This document shows, piece by piece, positions 1 to 6,951 of a stretch of 9,423 bases of DNA. The DNA is from Treponema sp. (GTDB lineage: Bacteria > Spirochaetota > Spirochaetia > Treponematales > Treponemataceae). The stretch is from contig JAFTEK010000120.1 in NCBI GenBank assembly GCA_017453705.1, forward strand, positions 1-9,423, read 5' to 3'. The notes under the pieces are model-generated. The model worked only from the letters and a program-made list of their open reading frames with translations, did not search any database and was not told where the DNA came from. Made by a program: the position numbers and the translations under genes. The first letter of the stretch is position 1, and each line of letters begins with the position of its first letter.

Positions 1-41
1 ATCTCGTAATGTGTGTGACAGGTGCATGGAGTAGTGTAACT

Positions 42-731
42 ATGAAAATTACGATAATTCACGGTCAAAACCATAAAGGCTCAACATACCACATAGCCCG
101 CATGGTGGCAGACAGGATTGGCGGGGAGATAAAGGAGTTCTTTCTGCCGCGTGACTTCGGCTCTTTCTGCATGGGCTGTATGATGTGCTTTAAGGGAAGT
201 GAGGCCGGCTGTCCGCACCATGCTTCCTTGGCGCCTATAACAAAGGCTCTTTTGGAAGCCGACCTCATAATTCTTGCCAGCCCTGTATATGTTTACCATG
301 CGACAGGCTCTATGAAAGCCCTGCTTGACCACTACGGCTACATGTGGATGGTGCACAGGCCGGAGCAGGCCATGTTCAGCAAGCAGGGGCTGTGCGTGGC
401 GACTGCGGCGGGAGCAGGAATGTCTTCCACCATAAAGGACATGGCGGACAGCCTGTTTTTCTGGGGTGTCGCCAAACGCTACAAGCTGGGCTTTGCCGTG
501 GCTGCGGTCAGCTGGGATGCGGTGAGCGAAAAGAAAAAGCTCTCCATCGAAAAGAAGGCCGTGGCAATGGCAGACTTGATAAAGCGGCGGAACGGCAGGG
601 TAAAGCCCGGCTTTAAGACCAAGGCTTTCTTCGGCTTGGTGCGGATGCTCCATAAGAAAGGCTTGCTTCCGGGAGACATGGACTACTGGAATAAGAAAGG
701 CTGGGATGGCAAAATCCGCCCCTGGAAGTAA
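42..731 (+). CDS. Flavodoxin-fold NAD(P)H-dependent FMN oxidoreductase-like protein
   Basis: This 229-residue protein reads as a member of the NADPH-dependent FMN reductase / flavodoxin-like family, probably a soluble FMN-binding electron carrier or reductase. The N-terminus has a beta strand followed by an FMN-phosphate loop (HGQNHKGST, residues 7-15). A second flavin-contact region, ASPVYVYHATGSMKALLDH (79-97), is typical of the family. Between them lies a cysteine cluster, C43-x2-C46-x2-C49-x7-C57 followed by PHH. It resembles the CxxCxxCF...CPH stretch of iron-sulfur-flavoprotein-like members, so a metal or Fe-S site is possible but unproven. The C-terminal third is basic and lacks a membrane segment. 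I chose the ATG at 42 because GGAG lies 10 nt upstream and MKITIIHG is the normal family N-terminus. An in-frame ATG at 9 would add 11 unrelated residues. The physiological substrate cannot be told from sequence. The gene is separated from purL by a new promoter, so it is probably not part of that operon. Confidence 0.85.
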   Translation: MKITIIHGQNHKGSTYHIARMVADRIGGEIKEFFLPRDFGSFCMGCMMCFKGSEAGCPHHASLAPITKALLEADLIILASPVYVYHATGSMKALLDHYGYMWMVHRPEQAMFSKQGLCVATAAGAGMSSTIKDMADSLFFWGVAKRYKLGFAVAAVSWDAVSEKKKLSIEKKAVAMADLIKRRNGRVKPGFKTKAFFGLVRMLHKKGLLPGDMDYWNKKGWDGKIRPWK

Positions 732-758
732 AATGGCTACAGAAGTAAAATGGCTCAT
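725..758. repeat. Imperfect 17-bp tandem duplication over a stop codon
   Basis: The unit starting GAAGTAAAATGGCT occurs at 725-738 and again at 742-755, so 14 bp are identical at a 17-bp period. The first copy contains the TAA stop of the flavodoxin-like gene. The second copy runs up to the -35 region of the purL promoter. It looks like a small slippage duplication and has no evident function. Confidence 0.75.
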
Positions 759-786
759 TGCATAACTGTTTTTTTTGCCCTATAAT
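758..786 (+). promoter_or_regulatory. Sigma70-type promoter for purL and the following operon
   Basis: A perfect -10 hexamer TATAAT is at 781-786. Exactly 17 nt upstream is TTGCAT (758-763), a partial -35 match (TTG conserved, 3 of 6). The spacer includes a T-run. Transcription would be expected to start about 5-9 nt after the -10, at 791-795, which coincides with the purL ATG at 793. No purine riboswitch or other leader RNA can fit between promoter and gene. An operator was not recognised. Confidence 0.7.
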
Positions 787-792
787 GGGGAT

Positions 793-3700
793 ATGTTTCG
801 TATTTACGTTGAAAGGAAAGATGGTTTTAGGAACGAGGCTGGACGCATTTATTCAGACATAAAGGGCTTCCTTGGGGTGTCAGGTGTGGCGGGTGTGCGC
901 TACCTGAACCGCTACGATATAGAGAACGTATCGGAGGCTGTCTGTGAGGCCGCTGTTAGCCGCATCTTCTCCGAGCCACAGAGCGACTTTGTGTTCTACG
1001 ATGTGCTTAATGTCGCTTCTGACGAGACACAGATAATCTGGGAATATTTGCCCGGCCAGTACGACCAGCGGGCGGACAGCGCGGAGCAGTGCTTGCTCTT
1101 GCTCCGTGAGGGAATGTCAAAGGAATTCACGGTTCGTTCCGAGCCTCCGATTGTCCGCTGCGCCAAGATAGTCCTGCTCAAGAACTCCGGTGAGCAGCTT
1201 TCCAAGGAAGACATCCAGAAAATAGAAAGGTATCTTGTCAATCCTGTTGACAGCCGCCTTGCGGCCGAAGGAAAGCCTTCTACTCTTAAGCTCAAGGTCT
1301 GGGAGGCTCACGACATAGAGACTGCCTCCGGTTTTACGGTGCTGGATGACAAGGAGCTGGATTATTACAGGGGGACGATGGGGCTGGCGATGGATTTGTC
1401 CGATGTGAAGTGGATGCAAAACTACTTCAAGGACAAGGGGCGGGATCCGACTATTACAGAGATTCGCGTCTTGGACACCTATTGGTCCGACCATTGTCGT
1501 CATACGACTTTCAACACTGTCCTTGAGGATGTCAAGATAGAGGAAGGCCTTTATGCCTCCGAGATTCGCAAGGCATGGAAAAGCTATCAGGAAATGAGGG
1601 ATAAGCTTTACGCAGGACGTAAGGACAAGCCTGTGACCCTCATGGACATGGCTTGCATAGCGGCCAAATATCTAAGGGAGCAGGGCAAGCTGGACGACCT
1701 GGAAGTTAGCGGGGAGAACAATGCGTGTTCGATATTCGTTGACTTGCACTGCACGGCGACTAATGATTGCCCGGAGTCCACTGAACGCTGGCTGCTCCAG
1801 TTTAAGAATGAGACCCACAACCATCCGACGGAGATAGAGCCTTTTGGAGGTGCCGCGACCTGCATAGGCGGTGCTATACGAGATCCTCTTTCTGGGCGTT
1901 CCTGGGTCTATCAGGCTATGCGTGTCACAGGTGCCGCAGATCCGACCGTTCCTTTGTCGGACACACTGCCCGGCAAGCTTCCGCAGCTTAAGCTTACCCG
2001 CGAGGCCGCGCAGGGCTTTTCCAGCTATGGCAACCAGATAGGCCTTACGACGGGACAAGTTTCCGAGATTTATCACCCCGGATTCCTTGCCAAGAGGATG
2101 GAGCTGGGGGCGGTCATTTCCGCGTCTCCTGCTGATCAGGTGGTGCGGACTGAGCCTGAGCCGGGGGATATAGTAATCCTCTTGGGCGGGGGAACAGGCC
2201 GTGATGGAATAGGCGGAGCCACAGGCTCGTCCAAAGTGCACAACAAAAAATCTGTCAGCACTGCGGCTGCGGAAGTCCAGAAGGGCAATGCGGTGGAGGA
2301 GCGGAAAATCCAGAGGCTTTTCCGCGACAAGGACGTTTGCCTGATGATAAAGAGGTGCAATGACTTTGGTGCCGGTGGTGTTTCCGTGGCGGTCGGAGAG
2401 CTTGCGCCGGGGCTGGACATAGACCTTGATGCCGTTCCCAAGAAGTACGAGGGGCTTGACGGTACGGAGCTTGCCATCTCAGAGAGCCAGGAGCGTATGG
2501 CCGTTGTCGTCGCTAAAGAAAACGTGGAGCGATTTATAGAGGCTGCTGATGCGGAGAATTTGAACGCCGTGGTGGTTGCGACTGTCACGGACACAAACCG
2601 CATGGTGATGAGGTGGCGGGGCAAGACCATCGTTGACTTGGACAGGTCATTCATAGACACGGCCGGTGCGCCTCACAGCGCAAGTGCTTTTATCGCGATG
2701 CCGGACAGGGAGAGCCTGCCTCCGTTGGCAAAGCCCCTTGACGGGGTTTCCCGCCAGCTTTGGCGCAGTTCCAGTTTGCAGAAGAACATACGCAACGCAT
2801 GGCTTGCCGACATGTCAGACCTTGCCTGCTGCTCTCAGAGGGGGCTTTGTGAAAGGTTTGACGGTTCCATCGGTTCTGCCACGGTTCTTTTTCCATACGG
2901 AGGCCGTTATCAGGCCACCCCGGAGGCTGGTATGGCGGCCAAGCTGCCTGTCCTTCCTCCCCGTGAGACTTCCACCGTATCGCTCATGGCCTATGGCTAT
3001 GACCCAAGGGTTGCTGACTGGAGCCCCTACCACGGTTCTGAGATAGCGGTTCTTTCTTCGCTTGCAAAGATAACCTGTATGGGAGGAGATGCCTCCAAGT
3101 GCCGTCTGAGTTTCCAGGAGTTCTTTGGCCGTTGTGTGGACGAGAAGACCTGGGGATACCCTGCAGCGGCTCTTCTGGGGTCTATTGATGCGCAGCTGGC
3201 TATGGGTACTGCAAGCATTGGTGGCAAGGACAGTATGTCAGGAAGCTTTGAGAGGCTTAATGTTCCCCATACCCTGGTTTCGTTTGCTGTTACTGTTGAT
3301 GATGTCAAGAACATCACTTCCGGCTCTTTCAAGAAGGCGGATGATAACATCTATATGGTGATGACCCCGTATTCCGCCGAGAGCATTCCCGATTGGGAAG
3401 CATTCAAAAAGAATGCCGCCGCCTTGTACAAGAGGAACGCCGAGGGGAAAATCCGGGCGATGTACCCTGTCGGTGCGGGAGGCCTTGCGGAAGCCATAAG
3501 CAAGATGGCGATGGGCAACAGGATTGGCGCAAGGATAGATAACTTCCCTCAGGCTGTCACGAGGATGGGGGTGGGGCTGGCCAATGAGACCGGTGCGGAC
3601 GACCTCTTTATACCGGTTTATGGCTCAATAATCGTGGAGGCGGATCATCTGGATCCGGCGGATTTCGAGATAGGTACTCTTGTGAAACTTGGTGTGACAG

Positions 3701-4764
3701 TTGACAGCCCTGAGATAACGCTCTTTTCCAGCTTGATTCCCAATGTGACGATAAGCTTGAAGGACATAGAGCAGGCCTGGGAGGGAACCCTTGCCAAGGT
3801 GTTCCCTCCTGTCTCCTCTGCGGCAAGCCCTGAGATGCCTGATTTTGCTTTTGCCGAGCACAAGAGCCTTGCTCCTGCCCGCAAGTCGTTCAGCCCCAAG
3901 TATTCACAGACCAGGCCACGGGTCATTATACCTGTGTTCCCCGGAACCAACTGTGAGTACGACATGGCAAGGGCCTTTAGCTTGAATGGTGCGGAGACAA
4001 AGATAATGCTTTTCCGCAACAGGACCCCGCAGGAGCTTTCAGAGTCCCTTGACCAGTTCAAGAAGGAGATAGATGCCTCCCAGATTCTCGCTTTCTCCGG
4101 CGGCTTTAGCATGGGGGACGAGCCTGACGGATCCGCCAAGTATATCACAAGTGTGATTCGTGAGAACCGCATTGCTGATGCGATAATGGAGCTGCTTAAG
4201 ACCCGCAAGGGGCTTGTCCTTGGAATTTGTAATGGTTTCCAGGCTCTCATAAAGACAGGCCTGCTCCCTTATGGTGAAATCCGCGAGCCGTCGTCTGCCG
4301 CTCCGACGCTGACGTTCAATAAGGTTGGCCGCCATATCAGCCGTATTGCTCGCACCAGGCTTGTCAGTGCGACTAGCCCTTGGGCACTTTCGCGCACAGT
4401 GCTTGACCCAAGGATACATTTAGTTCCGATAAGCCACGGTGAAGGACGCATCATAATAGAAGAAAACCTCGCGATGAGGCTTTTCAACATGGGGCAGGTG
4501 TTCAGCCAGTATGTGGACATGGACGGAAAGCCCGCTGTCCTGGAGCCTGATAATCCCAACGGAAGCCTCTTTGCCATAGAAGGCCTGACAAGTCCTGACG
4601 GTCTTGTGCTGGGTAAAATGGGGCACAGCGAGCGTACTGTCGGGACTGATTCTGGAGGAGCCAGCCGCGACCTCATCAAGAATGTCGCAGGTGATCCTGT
4701 CAAGAACGAAAAGGAAAATTCTGCGGAGAACATCTTCCTGGCGGGGGTGTCCTACTTTGCATAA
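793..4764 (+). CDS. purL: Phosphoribosylformylglycinamidine synthase, single-chain form (FGAM synthetase)
   Basis: The product catalyses the fourth step of de novo purine synthesis: FGAR + ATP + glutamine to FGAM, in the cytoplasm. The 1323-residue chain fuses the synthetase and glutaminase parts. Visible motifs are TYWSDHCRHTTF (229-240), FKNETHNHPTEIEPFGG (from 337), the glycine-rich LLGGGTGRDGIGG (from 463), a second-half loop GGKDSMSGS (from 810), and a class I glutaminase domain from about 1041 (RVIIPVFPGTNCEYD). The glutaminase triad looks intact: Cys1146 in GICNGFQ, and His1278 and Glu1280 in GHSER. SHGEGR at about 1214-1219 is also conserved. The N-terminus (FRIYVERKDGF) and overall order match the 'clade II' one-chain form seen in Firmicutes and treponemes rather than the longer proteobacterial type. 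I use the ATG at 793. A TTG at 775 is in frame, but then the TATAAT box would be coding and no Shine-Dalgarno precedes it. No other pur gene is in the window. It is the first gene of a four-gene operon. Confidence 0.96.
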   Translation: MFRIYVERKDGFRNEAGRIYSDIKGFLGVSGVAGVRYLNRYDIENVSEAVCEAAVSRIFSEPQSDFVFYDVLNVASDETQIIWEYLPGQYDQRADSAEQCLLLLREGMSKEFTVRSEPPIVRCAKIVLLKNSGEQLSKEDIQKIERYLVNPVDSRLAAEGKPSTLKLKVWEAHDIETASGFTVLDDKELDYYRGTMGLAMDLSDVKWMQNYFKDKGRDPTITEIRVLDTYWSDHCRHTTFNTVLEDVKIEEGLYASEIRKAWKSYQEMRDKLYAGRKDKPVTLMDMACIAAKYLREQGKLDDLEVSGENNACSIFVDLHCTATNDCPESTERWLLQFKNETHNHPTEIEPFGGAATCIGGAIRDPLSGRSWVYQAMRVTGAADPTVPLSDTLPGKLPQLKLTREAAQGFSSYGNQIGLTTGQVSEIYHPGFLAKRMELGAVISASPADQVVRTEPEPGDIVILLGGGTGRDGIGGATGSSKVHNKKSVSTAAAEVQKGNAVEERKIQRLFRDKDVCLMIKRCNDFGAGGVSVAVGELAPGLDIDLDAVPKKYEGLDGTELAISESQERMAVVVAKENVERFIEAADAENLNAVVVATVTDTNRMVMRWRGKTIVDLDRSFIDTAGAPHSASAFIAMPDRESLPPLAKPLDGVSRQLWRSSSLQKNIRNAWLADMSDLACCSQRGLCERFDGSIGSATVLFPYGGRYQATPEAGMAAKLPVLPPRETSTVSLMAYGYDPRVADWSPYHGSEIAVLSSLAKITCMGGDASKCRLSFQEFFGRCVDEKTWGYPAAALLGSIDAQLAMGTASIGGKDSMSGSFERLNVPHTLVSFAVTVDDVKNITSGSFKKADDNIYMVMTPYSAESIPDWEAFKKNAAALYKRNAEGKIRAMYPVGAGGLAEAISKMAMGNRIGARIDNFPQAVTRMGVGLANETGADDLFIPVYGSIIVEADHLDPADFEIGTLVKLGVTVDSPEITLFSSLIPNVTISLKDIEQAWEGTLAKVFPPVSSAASPEMPDFAFAEHKSLAPARKSFSPKYSQTRPRVIIPVFPGTNCEYDMARAFSLNGAETKIMLFRNRTPQELSESLDQFKKEIDASQILAFSGGFSMGDEPDGSAKYITSVIRENRIADAIMELLKTRKGLVLGICNGFQALIKTGLLPYGEIREPSSAAPTLTFNKVGRHISRIARTRLVSATSPWALSRTVLDPRIHLVPISHGEGRIIIEENLAMRLFNMGQVFSQYVDMDGKPAVLEPDNPNGSLFAIEGLTSPDGLVLGKMGHSERTVGTDSGGASRDLIKNVAGDPVKNEKENSAENIFLAGVSYFA

Positions 4765-5659
4765 GCGGCTTTTTCCGCTCGCCATTTTTGTCCTTGTCTT
4801 TTTCCTGCCGGTCTCTTGCAAAAAGCCTGTCCTGTGGCAGACGGATTTAGATGCTGCCCTGCGGGATTCCGAAAGCTCTGGCAGGTCTGTCTTTGCTTTC
4901 TTTTCCGGCGGGGAATTGGATGAGAAGAGCTATGAGTTCCGCTCTGAGCTGCTGGACACGGACGAGTTCAAGATGTTTGCCAAGGACAAATATGTTCTGT
5001 TGAATTTGGATTTGTCTTCGGCAGAGCAGGTTGCCGCAAGATATGGGCTTTCCAGCTATCCGACCGTGTATATCTTGTCCAAGGACGGATATGTTCTTTC
5101 CATCATACAGTACAACGAGGCCATTAACTCCGTTTCTGTGCTGGAGGATATCCTTTGGGAACAGACGGAAGGAATTAACCGTGTTTCCGAGGCAATAGAA
5201 AAAGTTCAGTCGTCATCCGGGGTGGAAAAAGTCCGTTCCATAGATTCTTTGTATGAGGCGACACCTGTGGCGGGGCGTAAGATTCTGGCACAGCTTGTCA
5301 AGCAAGTTCCCCTGCTGGATCCGGATAATGCCAGCGGTCTTGTTGGCAAGTACGAGTTTATCAGCGTCTATGACGAGGCAATTGAAGCAATCTCGGAGGG
5401 GCGGCAGGATGGTGTGGTTGAGTCATTTGTCAACATCGCGGAGAACGGGCATCTGGACCCGGCACAGACTTTCGAAGCCTATTACAATGCGGCATACCTT
5501 ATGGCTCTATTTGCCAGCGATGATTACGACAGGATGTTGGATTTCTTGAGAAAGGCTATGGAAGCTGACAATGAGAATGTAAGGGCGGATGATGTCACGA
5601 GCCTGATGAATACGGTTTCCCAGATGCGGGATCTTGTGTCAGCAGATCTCGTAGATTAG
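4757..5659 (+). CDS. Lipoprotein with a cysteine-less thioredoxin-like domain
   Basis: This 300-residue protein appears to be an envelope lipoprotein of unknown role. Starting at TTG 4757, it opens with HKR, a hydrophobic stretch (residues 5-19) and Cys21 in LPVSC. That is a relaxed, spirochaete-style lipobox with Pro at -3. A GGGGG run (4743-4747) 9 nt upstream can serve as ribosome binding site. No in-frame ATG or GTG lies nearby, and the start overlaps the purL stop by 8 nt, suggesting translational coupling. Residues about 27-135 have a thioredoxin-like pattern: SVFAFFSGG, LDEKSYEF, YVLLNLDLS, then YGLSSYPTVYIL with the family's cis-proline (Pro102) and KDGYV. The CxxC redox pair is absent, with only SGGELDEKS at that place, and Cys21 is the only cysteine in the protein. 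The remainder (140-300) is mostly helical with TPR-like character (AYYNAAYLMALFASDDYDRML) but no clear repeat. A redox role is therefore unlikely. A scaffold or binding role is inference. Confidence 0.8.
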   Translation: MHKRLFPLAIFVLVFFLPVSCKKPVLWQTDLDAALRDSESSGRSVFAFFSGGELDEKSYEFRSELLDTDEFKMFAKDKYVLLNLDLSSAEQVAARYGLSSYPTVYILSKDGYVLSIIQYNEAINSVSVLEDILWEQTEGINRVSEAIEKVQSSSGVEKVRSIDSLYEATPVAGRKILAQLVKQVPLLDPDNASGLVGKYEFISVYDEAIEAISEGRQDGVVESFVNIAENGHLDPAQTFEAYYNAAYLMALFASDDYDRMLDFLRKAMEADNENVRADDVTSLMNTVSQMRDLVSADLVD

Positions 5660-5665
5660 AAAGGC

Positions 5666-6943
5666 ATGGATTCTTTTCAAACGGATTCCAATAGTTTGAT
5701 TCCTCAGTTTATCTGTGCCGTAATTCTCATATTGCTTTCCATGACCTTTTCGGGAACGGAGAGCGCTTTCCTTTCTATAAACAAACTGCGTGTCCGCTTC
5801 CTGCATAACAAGAAGAATGAAAAAGCCATGCGCGTGTGGAGCTTGCTACAGGACAAAGAGCGTCTGATAAATACCCTGCTTGTTGCAAACAACATTGTAA
5901 ACATAAGCCTGTCTGCGATTTTGACTTATGTTTCTCTTAAGCTCTTTGGAAATGCTGGTGTCGGGATAGCTACGATTGCCGCGACCGTCCTCTTGCTCTT
6001 GTTTGGTGAGATTACACCCAAGGTCATAGCAACCCACCACCCGGAGGCGATAGCTTTTTTAGTCGCTCCTCTGGTGGAGCTTCTGGAAAAACTTTTGTAT
6101 CCGCTTGTTGCTGTGTTTACGTCTTTCTCTGGCTTTTGCCTCAGGTTTTTTAATGTAGATACCCGTAAAAAGTCTGTTTCTTTTACAGAGGAGGAGATAA
6201 AGACCCTTCTTGATGTGGGCGGGGAACAGGGAATCTTTGAGAGCAGTGAGAAAACCATGATGAGGAGGGTGTTTAAGTTCACTGACCTTGAGGCAAAGGA
6301 TATAATGATACCCCGAAAGGATATAAAGGCACTCCCTGTCAACGTGGGCTACAACGATATAATCGAATTCTCGCAGAGGCACTATCTTTCACGCTTTCCG
6401 CTTTACCAGCGCGATATAGATGATATAGTCGGGGTGATATACGTAAAAGACCTTCTGGATTACAGGGACAGGCCTGGTGATTTTGTCGCCAGGGATCTGA
6501 TGCGGCCGCCTCTTTTTATCTTGAAGACCAAGAAGATGTCTTCCATACAGCAGATGCTGAGAGAGAACCATCAGAGTATGGCTGTGGTTATAGATGAGTA
6601 TTCAGGAACCTATGGGATTCTGACGACGGAGGACATTGTTCGCCAGATATTCGGTTCGATAGGTGATGATAGCAAGCCCTATGCCCGCCGCTCGGAGGTT
6701 GTCGTGTCAAGCTTGGATGATGGCGAGGTTTCAGGTCTTTCCCGCCTGTCAGACTTGAACGAGCAGCTGGGGATTCGCTTGGATTCCCGTAGCTGTGAGA
6801 CTATCGGCGGCTTTATTGTGGAATGTCTGGGGCATATACCTCAGGAAGGTGAGTGCATTGAGCGGGAAGGATTCCGTTTTTACGTCGGGGCTATGGACGA
6901 CAAGCGCGTGGCAGTGGTTAAGCTGGAGAAGCTTGAGGGCTAG
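5666..6943 (+). CDS. CNNM/CorC-type (HlyC/TlyC family) membrane protein with CBS pair
   Basis: This 425-residue protein is an inner-membrane member of the CNNM/CorC family, linked in other bacteria to magnesium or cobalt export. Annotations as 'hemolysin' for this family are historical. The order is canonical. A DUF21/CNNM membrane domain (about 10-165) has hydrophobic segments near 12-30, 70-92, 97-113 and 128-155, with SGTESAFLS (29-37) and GEITPK (114-119). Next come FTEEEIKTLLDVGGEQG (173-189) and a CBS pair at about 211-330, containing DIMIPRKD and VVIDEYSGTYGILTTEDI. A CorC_HlyC C-terminal domain (about 345-425) has CETIGGFIVECLGHIP. Only 6 nt separate it from the lipoprotein gene. The AAAGG at 5660-5664 is just 1 nt from the ATG, an unusually tight spacing, so coupling to the upstream gene may matter. 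An in-frame TTG at 5696 is possible but has no Shine-Dalgarno. The transported ion is not determinable from sequence. Confidence 0.92.
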   Translation: MDSFQTDSNSLIPQFICAVILILLSMTFSGTESAFLSINKLRVRFLHNKKNEKAMRVWSLLQDKERLINTLLVANNIVNISLSAILTYVSLKLFGNAGVGIATIAATVLLLLFGEITPKVIATHHPEAIAFLVAPLVELLEKLLYPLVAVFTSFSGFCLRFFNVDTRKKSVSFTEEEIKTLLDVGGEQGIFESSEKTMMRRVFKFTDLEAKDIMIPRKDIKALPVNVGYNDIIEFSQRHYLSRFPLYQRDIDDIVGVIYVKDLLDYRDRPGDFVARDLMRPPLFILKTKKMSSIQQMLRENHQSMAVVIDEYSGTYGILTTEDIVRQIFGSIGDDSKPYARRSEVVVSSLDDGEVSGLSRLSDLNEQLGIRLDSRSCETIGGFIVECLGHIPQEGECIEREGFRFYVGAMDDKRVAVVKLEKLEG

Positions 6944-6951
6944 GGGATAAT

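Noticed and set aside
81..758. A 225-codon minus-strand frame opposite the flavodoxin-like gene
   Set aside because: It is an antisense shadow: it has no ribosome binding site or recognisable motif, while the plus strand carries a clear protein family.
731..792. Purine riboswitch ahead of purL
   Set aside because: The promoter occupies the gap and the predicted transcript start is at the ATG, leaving no leader RNA.
775..792. Six-residue N-terminal extension of PurL from a TTG codon
   Set aside because: It would make the TATAAT box coding, lacks a Shine-Dalgarno, and adds residues before the usual family start.
1672..2241. A 189-codon minus-strand frame inside purL
   Set aside because: The plus strand here holds conserved synthetase motifs without interruption. 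The antisense frame has no family signature and arises from codon bias.
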